Made by a program: the position numbers and the translations under genes
NCBI RefSeq assembly: GCF_000966975.1
Contig: NZ_JZWV01000685.1
Location: 1-11,907, forward strand
DNA length: 11,907 bases
Reading direction: 5' to 3'
Origin: Streptomyces katrae
GTDB taxonomy: Bacteria; Actinomycetota; Actinomycetes; Streptomycetales; Streptomycetaceae
The notes under the pieces: generated by a model
What the model saw: the letters and a program-made list of their open reading frames with translations, nothing else
Database searches by the model: none
What the model was told of the DNA's origin: nothing
Shown: in pieces, positions 1 to 6,768 of the stretch
How positions within the stretch are numbered: position 1 is the first letter of the stretch
Layout of the letters: each line of letters starts with the position of its first letter

Positions 1-1189
1 GGTACACCCACGCCCCCAGATCCGCCGGCAACTCCAACGGCTCCCGCGCCGTCACCAGCACCAGACTCTCCGACCGCTCCGGCACCAGCGCCCGCACCTG
101 CTCCGGGTCCACCGCCTCATCCAGCACCACCGTCACCGGCAGCCCCTGCAGATGCTGGTGGTACAACTCCCCGAGCCGGCGCACCTGCTGCTCCGCCGAA
201 GCCCCCTCCCGGAACAGCAACTGCTCACGCGGAGCCCCGAGCCGGTTCAACAGGTGCAGCAACGCCTCCCGAGTCGACAACGGCGCCTCACCCGCCGCCG
301 GCGCCCCACCCCGCAGGTCCACCACGCACGCCCCGCGGAACTGGTCCCGCAGAGCGTGCGCCGCCCGCAGCGCCAACGCCGTCCGGCCCACCCCCGGCTC
401 CCCGTGCAGCACGACCACCACCGGCCGCGTCTCGGTGCTGGCCCGCGCCGTCCGCACCCATTGCGCGATCCGCGCCAGCTCCGCCCGCCGCCCCGTGAAC
501 AGGGCATCGGCGTCCGGGAGCTGCCCGAACGACTGCTCCAGCATGCTCCGCCGCCGCGCCTCGGCACTCCGGTCCACCCCGCGCAACTGCGGCGGCACGG
601 CCCCCCGCCCCGGCCCGGCACCCACGGCACCCACGGCGCTCCCCGAACCCGGCGCCCCTGCCCCGGCCACGGCCACGGCCCGCTCCTGCTCCAGGAAGGG
701 CCGGATCCCGCGCACCTCCAGCGCCGTCAGCCACTTCAGCCTCAACTGCTCCGGCCCACCCGGACGCCCCGCCGCCCCGGCCCGCCGGTTCGCGGCCGGC
801 ACGTGCACCGCCGCCACCCGCACCGCAGCCGTCACGGCCCCCGCCGCACCCACCACGATCCCCGCACTGACCGCCGTACCCGCGTCGACCCCGAAGGCCA
901 TGTCAGCCCCGGCCGCGGCCGCCGCCGCCACGGCCGTCACCAGCAGGGCCGTCCCGCTGCTGGTCCGCCGGAACACCTCCCCGAGCGACTGCTCCCCGGC
1001 GGCGGCCTCGTCCAGGGCGGCCACGTACGCCGCGTACTCCTCACCCGCCACCCCGGCGAGCCCGTCGAGCGCCTCCCGCCCCCGCGCGAGCAACACCTCC
1101 GCGTCCACCCCGCCCCCCGCCCGCCGGACCTCCTCCCCGACGGCCCGGACCAGCACCCGCTCGGCCTCGACACGATGGCTGTCCCGCAT
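1..1189 (-). CDS. NB-ARC/STAND-type ATPase, membrane-associated, N-terminal part (3' end outside window)
   Basis: I read 396 codons on the minus strand from ATG at 1189 to the window edge with no stop; the C-terminus is missing. Residues 1-75 are charged and probably helical. Residues about 78-97 and 101-129 are Ala/Val/Gly-rich and could be a membrane hairpin. A Gly/Ala/Pro-rich linker (about 172-200) leads to a nucleotide-binding domain with P-loop GEPGVGRT (263-270), Walker B-like VTVVLDEAV (352-360) and the NB-ARC-like strand LVLVTAREP (376-384). The P-loop lysine is replaced by arginine (R269). Family knowledge: streptomycete proteins of this architecture often continue into TPR or other repeats and act as signalling NTPases, but no repeats are visible here. 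ATG 1189 is preferred over in-frame ATG 1195 because GAGGAGG at 1196-1202 then sits 6 nt upstream. It is divergent from the recombinase. Function is unknown. The NTPase call is fairly secure; regulatory or defence roles are guesses. Confidence 0.8.
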   Translation of the reverse strand, partial: MRDSHRVEAERVLVRAVGEEVRRAGGGVDAEVLLARGREALDGLAGVAGEEYAAYVAALDEAAAGEQSLGEVFRRTSSGTALLVTAVAAAAAAGADMAFGVDAGTAVSAGIVVGAAGAVTAAVRVAAVHVPAANRRAGAAGRPGGPEQLRLKWLTALEVRGIRPFLEQERAVAVAGAGAPGSGSAVGAVGAGPGRGAVPPQLRGVDRSAEARRRSMLEQSFGQLPDADALFTGRRAELARIAQWVRTARASTETRPVVVVLHGEPGVGRTALALRAAHALRDQFRGACVVDLRGGAPAAGEAPLSTREALLHLLNRLGAPREQLLFREGASAEQQVRRLGELYHQHLQGLPVTVVLDEAVDPEQVRALVPERSESLVLVTAREPLELPADLGAWVY

Positions 1190-1195
1190 CGGCAT

Positions 1196-1202
1196 CCTCC
1201 TC
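1196..1202 (-). promoter_or_regulatory. Ribosome binding site of the NB-ARC gene
   Basis: The minus strand reads GAGGAGG here, a near-perfect anti-Shine-Dalgarno match, six bases before ATG 1189. It abuts the alternative ATG at 1195 directly, which argues for 1189 as the real start. Confidence 0.65.
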
Positions 1203-1232
1203 GGAGAGCTCCGCAAACGTGCGCCAAGTGTC

Positions 1233-1250
1233 CTGCGGGACGGTCCGCAG
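1233..1250. repeat. Inverted repeat CTGCGG/CCGCAG
   Basis: Arms CTGCGG (1233-1238) and CCGCAG (1245-1250) flank a six-base loop, 43 bases upstream of the NB-ARC start codon. It may be an operator or leader hairpin for that gene. Six-base GC arms occur often by chance in such DNA. Confidence 0.3.
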
Positions 1251-1303
1251 CGCGAGTCAATCTGAGCTAATTCAGAGGGAGTTGGGCCACGAAAGGCCAT
1301 CCC

Positions 1304-1319
1304 CGCGCATATATGCGCG
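1304..1319. repeat. Perfect 16-bp palindrome upstream of the recombinase
   Basis: CGCGCATATATGCGCG is its own reverse complement, with an A/T-only core inside GC-rich DNA. It lies about 93 bases before the favoured GTG start of the recombinase. It could be an operator for a dimeric regulator or part of a recombination site. The ATG at 1313, an alternative recombinase start, sits inside it and has no ribosome binding site. Symmetry is directly visible; function is inferred. Confidence 0.5.
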
Positions 1320-1340
1320 CCATAGGCAGTGGATCGTGCC

Positions 1341-1357
1341 GCACTTTGAGAAAGTGC
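1341..1357. repeat. Inverted repeat with 7-bp arms in the recombinase leader
   Basis: GCACTTT-GAG-AAAGTGC is a perfect inverted repeat with a three-base centre, 54 bases upstream of the GTG start at 1412. It could be an operator, a small RNA hairpin in the 5' leader, or the core of an attachment site. Nothing in the sequence decides between these. Confidence 0.45.
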
Positions 1358-1411
1358 CCATCCAGGACCATCACTTCCCTACCATTCGTCCCGAGAGCAG
1401 AGGGGGTTGTG

Positions 1412-3070
1412 GTGCGCGAGGATCATGCGACCCTGGTCGGGTTGGGGCTCAGCCCGGAGGAGCTGGAAGTCCTGGGACTGGACCAGCCCGCAACGGCGGA
1501 GCCGCCTGGACTCATGGACGCCTACCTGCGCCGTAGCGACAAGAAGGAAGACCTGGCCACGCTGCGGGGGCACTTGCGAGACGTCGTGCGATGGGCGCGG
1601 GCCAACGGACTCCAGATTCGACACGTCTGGTTCGAACAGCTCTCGGCCTCCAAGTCCTACGTGCGGCGCCGCGAGTTCGAGAAGGCCACACAAGCGATCA
1701 TGGACGGCAGGTCCAAGACGCTCGGCGTGTGGAAGACGGACCGCTTCGACCGGCGCGGCATGGGGGCGGTGGGCCGGATGCTCGACGAGTTCGACCGCCG
1801 GCAATCGCGGCTCGTCTCCGTTTCCGAGGGGCTGGACTCATCACAGGGCGGCCGCATGGTCTTCGCGATCCTGAGCGAACACGCCAGGGAGGAAGCGAAG
1901 GGCATGGCGAAGCGCGTGAAGATCGGCCATGACTCGCACAAGGCGGAAGGTCGAAGGGGAACGGGCAGGCCCCCGTTCGGTCTCTACAGTGCCCCCGGAA
2001 GCGGCAAGGTCGAACCCCATCCCGACGAGTACGGCGCAGCTCGCAGGCTGGCGGACCTCTTGCTCGACAAGAAGACGACGAAGGACACGGCTCACCAGCT
2101 CAATGAGGAGGGGTACCGGACCCGGAGCGGTGCCACCTGGTCGCCCACGGCGGTGAGCAAGCTGGCTCAGTCCCCGCTCTTCGCGGGTATGGTCCCGGTC
2201 CGGCGGCGCAGGACGGACGAGCACGGCAACCCCTTGGAGAGTTGGGAGGGGTACGGCGAGCCTCTGCGCGACGAGAGGGGCGAAGTCGTCCTGTGCGGTG
2301 AGGGGGTTGTGACGCCGGGCGAGTGGTTCAAGATCAAGACGCTCATCGCCGAACGGACCGACGAACGGTGGGCGAAGGGGAAGCCGGAAGCGAAGTACCT
2401 GGGGACGGGGAGCTACCGATGCGGGCGGATGCGGGACAAGAGGGGTGCGGGCGAGCTTGAACCGTGTGGCGGCTCGATGAGCCACCGTGGCGGACGCTAC
2501 CGGTGTGAGGTCCGGCAGACGCGGGGCAAGTCCATCTGCGAGGGAGTGGTGACCCTCGCAGAGCGCATCGACCACGCGGTTGGACAGGCTTGGATCCACC
2601 ACATCACAGCCCTGGAGCCCGGTGACCCGATGGTCGTCGAGATCGCCCGCCGGTGGCTCGCCTTCGCGGACCCCGAAACGCAGGCGAAGAAGGAAGAGGC
2701 CCAGAAGGCCCTTGAGGCCGCCCAGCGGCGTGTGAAGAAGCTCGAAGACGACTTCTACGTGTACGGGAAGATGGACGAAGAGCGCTTCGAGGAACTGAGC
2801 GAAGGGCAGCGTGCCGTCATCGAGAGCATCGCCGCGACCCTTGAGGCGTTGGATGCGGAGGCAGCCCTGTCGCCCCTCACCCAGATCGACACCCTGCGTG
2901 AGGCGTGGGAGGCGGCGGACATGTCGGACAAGCGGATGCTCCTGAAGTGTGCCCTTGGAAAGAAGGGCATCACGGTCAAGCCCGCCGCACGGCAGGGAGA
3001 CCACACCCCGATCCTGGAACGGCTCGAGTTCGACTGGCTGTCGAAGAAGGACACCCCTACCGAGCTGTGA
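1412..3070 (+). CDS. Large serine recombinase / site-specific integrase
   Basis: A 552-residue protein with large serine recombinase architecture. A 36-residue lead-in precedes the resolvase domain, whose first strand reads DAYLRRS with probable nucleophile Ser42, followed by KTDRFDR (108-114) with conserved arginines. The linker helix region is about 145-175. A recombinase DNA-binding domain follows (about 185-300; GTGRPPFG at 183-190, SPLFAGMVP at 254-262). A zinc-ribbon-like domain has Cys337, Cys352, Cys365 and Cys376. A Lys/Glu-rich coiled coil spans about 423-485. Family knowledge: such enzymes join attP and attB in one direction without host factors. GTG 1412 is chosen because purine-rich AGAGGGGG ends five bases upstream; GTG 1409 or ATG 1313 (in frame, no RBS) are alternatives. 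No excisionase, replication or transfer gene adjoins, so it may be a solo integrase or remnant. One sampled 60-base line (2701-2760) is 37/60 G+C, lower than typical lines further right, suggesting acquisition. Confidence 0.9.
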   Translation: MREDHATLVGLGLSPEELEVLGLDQPATAEPPGLMDAYLRRSDKKEDLATLRGHLRDVVRWARANGLQIRHVWFEQLSASKSYVRRREFEKATQAIMDGRSKTLGVWKTDRFDRRGMGAVGRMLDEFDRRQSRLVSVSEGLDSSQGGRMVFAILSEHAREEAKGMAKRVKIGHDSHKAEGRRGTGRPPFGLYSAPGSGKVEPHPDEYGAARRLADLLLDKKTTKDTAHQLNEEGYRTRSGATWSPTAVSKLAQSPLFAGMVPVRRRRTDEHGNPLESWEGYGEPLRDERGEVVLCGEGVVTPGEWFKIKTLIAERTDERWAKGKPEAKYLGTGSYRCGRMRDKRGAGELEPCGGSMSHRGGRYRCEVRQTRGKSICEGVVTLAERIDHAVGQAWIHHITALEPGDPMVVEIARRWLAFADPETQAKKEEAQKALEAAQRRVKKLEDDFYVYGKMDEERFEELSEGQRAVIESIAATLEALDAEAALSPLTQIDTLREAWEAADMSDKRMLLKCALGKKGITVKPAARQGDHTPILERLEFDWLSKKDTPTEL

Positions 3071-3167
3071 GTTCGAAGCGCAGGGACGGGCACCGGAAGC
3101 GGCCCTGTTCACGTGCTGCCCCTGTGGCGCATGGGCGAGGCGGGGGAGGGTGCGCAAGGATGGGACC

Positions 3168-5231
3168 ATGCCCAATCGACTCGCGCAGGCCACATCCCCC
3201 TACCTCCTCCAGCACGCGGACAACCCCGTTGACTGGTGGCCATGGGAGAGCGGCGCGTTCGAAGAAGCCCGGCGACGCGATGTCCCCGTGTTCTTGAGCG
3301 TCGGCTACAGCGCTTGCCACTGGTGTCACGTCATGGCGCACGAGTCCTTCGAGGACGAAGACACCGCTGCGTACATGAACGAACACTTCGTGTCCGTCAA
3401 GGTGGACCGTGAGGAGCGGCCCGACGTGGACGCCGTCTACATGGAGGCCGTACAGGCCGCCACCGGGCAGGGCGGCTGGCCCATGTCCGTCTTCATGACG
3501 CCGGACGGCGAGCCCTTCTACTTCGGCACCTACTTCCCGCCCGAGGCTCGACACGGCATGGCGTCCTTCCGGCAGGTGCTCGAAGGCGTGCACAACGCCT
3601 GGACGGGCCGCCGGGACGAGGTGGGAGAAGTCGCGGGGAAGATCACTCGGGACCTTGCGGGGCGGGAGCTGAGTAGCGGGGCCGCCGGAACGCCCACCGA
3701 GGAGACCCAGGCCCTGGCGCTCCTCCAACTGACGCGGGACATCGACCCCGCGAGCGGCTGGTTCAAAGGAGACACCAAGTTCCCGCCTTCGATGGTGATC
3801 GAGTTCCTCTTGCGCCACCACGCGCGTGCCGGTTCCGTGGCGGCGCTGGAGATGGCGGAAGGGCTGTGCGGTGCGATGGCCCGTTCGAGCCTGTACGACC
3901 AGGTGGGAGGCGGGTTCCACCGGTACGTGCTTACGCCGAGGGTTGGTGGACCCTTGGTGCCGCACTTCGAGAAGATGCTGTACGACAACGCGTTGCTGTG
4001 CCGCGTGTACGCGCACCTCTGGCGGGCCACCGGGTCCGATCTCGCGCGGCGGGTCGCGCTGGAGACCGCCGACTTCATGGTGCGGGAACTGCGGACGTCC
4101 GAGGGCGGGTTCGCCTCCGCGCTCGATGCCGACAGTGAGGAGGAGGGCAGCGGGCGGCACGTCGAGGGGGCCTACTACGCGTGGACGCCCCGGGAGTTGG
4201 CCGAGGTGCTGGGGGAGGCCGACGGGGAGCTGGCCGCCGCGTACTTCGGGGTGACCGAGGAGGGGACCTTCGAGCACGGGAAGTCGGTGCTGCAGCTGCC
4301 GCAGGACGGGCCCGTGGTGGAGGCCGGGCGGCTCGCCTCGATCCGGGAGCGGCTGCTCGCGGCGCGCGGGCGGCGGCCGGCGCCCGGGCGGGACGACAAG
4401 GTGGTGGCCGCCTGGAACGGGCTGGCGATCTCCGCCCTCGCCGAGTGCGGGGCCTTCTTCGAGCGGCCGGACCTGGTCGAGCGGGCGATCGAGGCCGCCG
4501 ACCTGCTGGTGCGCGTGCACATGGACGGGATGGCCCGGCTGGCGCGGACCAGCAAGGACGGGCGGGTCGGGGTCAATGCGGGGGTGCTGGAGGACTACGG
4601 GGACGTCGCCGAGGGGTTCCTGACGCTGGCCTCCGTCACCGGGGAGGGGGTGTGGCTGGAGTTCGCCGGTTTCCTCGTCGATCTGGTCATGGCCCGGTTC
4701 ACGGCCGAGGACGGGTCGCTGTACGACACCGCCCATGACGCCGAGCGGCTGATCCGGCGTCCCCAGGACCCCACCGACACCGCCGCCCCTTCGGGCTGGA
4801 CGGCCGCGGCCGGGGCGCTGCTGTCGTATGCCGCGCACACGGGTTCGCGGCCCCACCGGGAGGCGGCGGAGCGGGCGCTCGGGGTGGTGCAGGCGCTGGG
4901 GCCGCGTGCCCCGCGCTTCATCGGGCACGGTCTGGCGGTGGCGGAGGCGCTCGTGGACGGGCCGCGCGAGGTGGCGGTCGTGGGGCATCCGGAGGATCCG
5001 GGGACGGCGGCCCTGCACCGGACCGCGTTGCTGGGGACGGCTCCCGGGGCGGTGGTGGCGGTCGGTCTGCCGCGTGCGGCGGACGGGAGTGGTGGGGAGT
5101 TCCCCCTGCTGGCCGAGCGCACGTTGGTGCGCGACCTTCCTACGGCGTACGTGTGCCGGCACTTCGTCTGCGCGCGTCCTACGACGGAACTCGTCGAGCT
5201 GGCAGACCAGTTGGGTGTGGTTCGCCCCTGA
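3168..5231 (+). CDS. DUF255 thioredoxin-domain protein, YyaL/SPATA20 family
   Basis: A 687-residue, apparently complete protein. It opens with the family signature [22 protein letters not shown] thioredoxin-like domain (about 20-165) contains CHWC at 50-53 within [11 protein letters not shown], then [13 protein letters not shown] (74-86) and [15 protein letters not shown] (100-114). The rest resembles an alpha/alpha six-hairpin barrel, with KFPPS near 204, HFEKMLYDN near 266 and [11 protein letters not shown] further on. The family is widespread; a redox or sugar-epimerase-like role has been suggested but the physiological substrate is unknown. No signal peptide or membrane span is seen, so it is probably cytosolic. 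ATG 3168 is chosen because AAGGA (3156-3160) sits seven bases upstream and the protein then begins at the conserved N-terminus; the open frame extends further upstream into the recombinase but is not family-like. It follows the recombinase by 97 bases. The 5' third is visibly less G+C-rich than the 3' part. Confidence 0.9.
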   Translation: MPNRLAQATSPYLLQHADNPVDWWPWESGAFEEARRRDVPVFLSVGYSACHWCHVMAHESFEDEDTAAYMNEHFVSVKVDREERPDVDAVYMEAVQAATGQGGWPMSVFMTPDGEPFYFGTYFPPEARHGMASFRQVLEGVHNAWTGRRDEVGEVAGKITRDLAGRELSSGAAGTPTEETQALALLQLTRDIDPASGWFKGDTKFPPSMVIEFLLRHHARAGSVAALEMAEGLCGAMARSSLYDQVGGGFHRYVLTPRVGGPLVPHFEKMLYDNALLCRVYAHLWRATGSDLARRVALETADFMVRELRTSEGGFASALDADSEEEGSGRHVEGAYYAWTPRELAEVLGEADGELAAAYFGVTEEGTFEHGKSVLQLPQDGPVVEAGRLASIRERLLAARGRRPAPGRDDKVVAAWNGLAISALAECGAFFERPDLVERAIEAADLLVRVHMDGMARLARTSKDGRVGVNAGVLEDYGDVAEGFLTLASVTGEGVWLEFAGFLVDLVMARFTAEDGSLYDTAHDAERLIRRPQDPTDTAAPSGWTAAAGALLSYAAHTGSRPHREAAERALGVVQALGPRAPRFIGHGLAVAEALVDGPREVAVVGHPEDPGTAALHRTALLGTAPGAVVAVGLPRAADGSGGEFPLLAERTLVRDLPTAYVCRHFVCARPTTELVELADQLGVVRP

Positions 5232-5275
5232 TAGGTCTGGAGTAGCGTCAATTCCGGTTGCGGTACATCAACTCG

Positions 5276-5296
5276 GAAATGTGGTTTTTAACTAGA
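5276..5296 (+). promoter_or_regulatory. A+T-rich patch, candidate promoter of the glycan cluster
   Basis: Only 6 of these 21 bases are G or C, which stands out in such GC-rich DNA, and a T-run (5285-5289) lies inside it. It is correctly placed about 160 bases before the GT2 start to be a promoter. I could not fit a convincing -35/-10 pair for a housekeeping or ECF sigma factor, so the assignment rests on composition and position only. Confidence 0.25.
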
Positions 5297-5325
5297 CGGC
5301 GCCTCAGCTTCACATGCGCTGCCTA

Positions 5326-5420
5326 GTCTCATGTCTCCGGGAGTCACCGAGACGCGCACTGGGGGGTGCGCACGAGGGGGAACACGGGGACGGCGGGCCG
5401 GGGGGCCCGCGCCACGTCTC
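5326..5420 (+). promoter_or_regulatory. Structured leader with competing stem-loops upstream of the GT2 gene
   Basis: GAGAC at 5349-5353 can pair with GTCTC at 5333-5337 (or 5326-5330), or with GTCTC at 5416-5420. In the second case it closes a junction enclosing two hairpins: GCGCAC/GTGCGC (5354-5359 with 5366-5371) and GCGGGCC/GGCCCGC (5393-5399 with 5404-5410, GGGG loop). GTCTCCGGG occurs as a direct repeat at 5333 and 5416. Mutually exclusive pairings are what a switchable leader needs, but G-rich DNA produces chance helices and I do not recognise a known riboswitch class. Confidence 0.3.
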
Positions 5421-5454
5421 CGGGGGTTTGCCGGTTGCCGCCTGGGGTTGCGGC

Positions 5455-6768
5455 ATGTCTGTGGGGGACGGTTTGTTCACCTCTGTCGTTATATCCGCCA
5501 TTTCTTTTGCGCTGTTCTGGGTGGCTGCCTTCACCCTGTGGTGGCAGATGCACGCCTGGCGCACGCCCGAGACGCTGGCCTCGACGCGCTTCGACCGCCC
5601 CGACGGTGGGGATCGGCTGGCCTTCTCGCTCCTGCTGCCCGCCCGCCACGAGCAGGCCGTGCTGGAGCACACCATCGACCGGCTGCTGGAGTCCAGCCAC
5701 GCCGATTACGAGATCATCGTGATCGTCGGCCACGACGACCCGGAGACGGCCGCCGTCGCGGAGCGTGCGGCCGCCGGCGCGCCCGAGCGGGTCCGGGTCG
5801 TGGTCGACCACAACGAGACCAAGAACAAGCCGAAGGCCCTCAACACGGCCCTGCCGCACTGCCGGGGTGACATCGTCGGGGTCTTCGACGCCGAGGACCA
5901 GGTCCATCCCGAGCTGCTCTCCCATGTCGACCACGCCTTCCGCGCCACCGGCGCCGACGTGGTCCAGGGCGGGGTCCAGCTGATCAACTTCCACTCCAGC
6001 TGGTACAGCCTGCGCAACTGCCTGGAGTACTTCTTCTGGTTCCGCTCCCGGCTCCACCTGCACGCCGAGAAGGGGTTCATCCCGCTCGGCGGGAACACGG
6101 TCTTCGTCCGCACCGAGGTGCTGCGCGAGGCCGGGGGCTGGGACCAGAACTGCCTCGCCGAGGACTGCGACCTGGGGGTACGGCTCTCCTCGGTCGGCAA
6201 GAAGGTGGTCGTCGCGTACGACTCCGACATGGTCACGCGTGAGGAGACGCCGGGCTCGCTGATGAGCCTGCTCAAGCAGCGCACCCGTTGGAACCAGGGC
6301 TTCCTGCAGGTCTACCGGAAGAAGGACTGGCAGCAGCTGCCCGGCCGGGGCCAGCGGTGGCTCGCCCGCTACACGCTGATGACCCCGTTCATGCAGGCGG
6401 CCTCCGGGGTGATCATCCCGGTGAACTTCGCCGTGGCGGTCTTCCTCGACGTGCCGGTCGGGATCGCGATCATCACCTTCCTGCCCATGATCACCGCGAT
6501 GGTGACCTTCGTCTTCGAGATCGTCGGCCTGCACGACTTCGGCCGGCAGTACGGGCTGCGGGTGCGTTTCGTGCACTACCTCAAGCTCATCGTCGGCGGG
6601 CCGTTCTACCAGGTGATGCTGGCGGGCGCCGCGATCCGGGCGGTCTGGCGCGAGCAGCGGGGCCGCAACGAGTGGGAACTCACCAGCCACACCGGCGCCC
6701 ATCTGCAGACCGCCGGCGCCGGCGCCACGCACTCCTCCGCCCCGATCCGAGAGGACGCCCACCGGTGA
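5455..6768 (+). CDS. Membrane GT2 glycosyltransferase, cellulose/hyaluronan-synthase-like
   Basis: A 437-residue protein. One N-terminal membrane segment (about 9-30) precedes a cytosolic GT-A domain with LLLPARHEQ (59-67), NKPKALN (124-130), DAED (145-148), GGNT (212-215), AED (235-237, the catalytic-base position of processive GT2 enzymes) and QRTRW (275-279). Two or more C-terminal membrane segments follow (about 312-332, 336-358, perhaps 375-396). Family knowledge: this motif set marks inverting synthases that build beta-linked polysaccharide and pass it through their own membrane channel. It is shorter than typical cellulose synthases and has no PilZ domain. Substrate cannot be read from sequence. 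ATG 5455 is preferred: a weak GGGG (5444-5447) precedes it and the protein begins just before the membrane helix. The first codons are unusually A/T-rich. It heads a tight four-gene cluster and overlaps the next gene by four bases (GTGA), implying translational coupling. The paired copper oxidase recalls CslA-GlxA. Confidence 0.88.
   Translation: MSVGDGLFTSVVISAISFALFWVAAFTLWWQMHAWRTPETLASTRFDRPDGGDRLAFSLLLPARHEQAVLEHTIDRLLESSHADYEIIVIVGHDDPETAAVAERAAAGAPERVRVVVDHNETKNKPKALNTALPHCRGDIVGVFDAEDQVHPELLSHVDHAFRATGADVVQGGVQLINFHSSWYSLRNCLEYFFWFRSRLHLHAEKGFIPLGGNTVFVRTEVLREAGGWDQNCLAEDCDLGVRLSSVGKKVVVAYDSDMVTREETPGSLMSLLKQRTRWNQGFLQVYRKKDWQQLPGRGQRWLARYTLMTPFMQAASGVIIPVNFAVAVFLDVPVGIAIITFLPMITAMVTFVFEIVGLHDFGRQYGLRVRFVHYLKLIVGGPFYQVMLAGAAIRAVWREQRGRNEWELTSHTGAHLQTAGAGATHSSAPIREDAHR

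Larger units (their letters stand above)
1190..1411. other. Divergent intergenic region between the NB-ARC gene and the serine recombinase
   Basis: These 222 bases carry no convincing gene. The region must hold the promoters of two divergent genes and, if the recombinase is a site-specific integrase, is also the usual place for one attachment site, since such sites commonly lie beside the integrase gene. It contains inverted repeats at 1233-1250, 1304-1319 and 1341-1357, plus a shorter one (TCTGA/TCAGA, 1261-1276). I could not define -35/-10 boxes with confidence and found no direct repeat shared with 3071-3167 that would mark element ends. Confidence 0.5.
5232..5454 (+). other. Intergenic leader region before the glycan gene cluster
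   Basis: No gene is supported in these 223 bases. The part nearest the DUF255 stop is moderately A+T-rich, and the downstream part is very G-rich with several stem-loops. An in-frame ATG at 5314 would extend the GT2 protein by 47 residues, but it has no ribosome binding site and the extra sequence is Gly/Arg/Pro-rich rather than protein-like, so I treat it as untranslated leader. I found no classic hairpin-plus-T-run terminator for the upstream gene. Confidence 0.5.

Noticed and set aside
152..1270. A 372-codon plus-strand open frame across the left end
   Set aside because: Pro/Arg/His-rich translation; the minus strand gives a P-loop ATPase with a strong ribosome binding site.
3071..3080. 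GTTCGAAGCG just after the recombinase stop, resembling a tRNA T-loop and hence a tRNA-type attachment site
   Set aside because: No acceptor stem, anticodon arm or cloverleaf can be built around it.
1841..3193. A 450-codon minus-strand open frame opposite the recombinase
   Set aside because: Antisense to a gene with catalytic and zinc-ribbon motifs; no coherent domain.
3057..5162. A 701-codon minus-strand open frame opposite the DUF255 gene
   Set aside because: Antisense shadow of a conserved protein; Arg/Pro/His-rich translation without domains.
3168..5231. DUF255 thioredoxin-like protein as a copper or redox maturation factor for the oxidase
   Set aside because: No signal peptide or membrane span places it outside the cell, and a 223-base gap separates it from the cluster; adjacency alone is weak evidence.
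5393..5410. GCGGGCC/GGCCCGC hairpin as terminator of the DUF255 gene
   Set aside because: It has no T-run, lies over 160 bases past the stop and downstream of the candidate promoter patch, so a leader element is more likely.
5326..5454. Leader considered as a known c-di-GMP or c-di-AMP riboswitch
   Set aside because: I could not match the conserved cores of either class; it is left as an unassigned structured leader.
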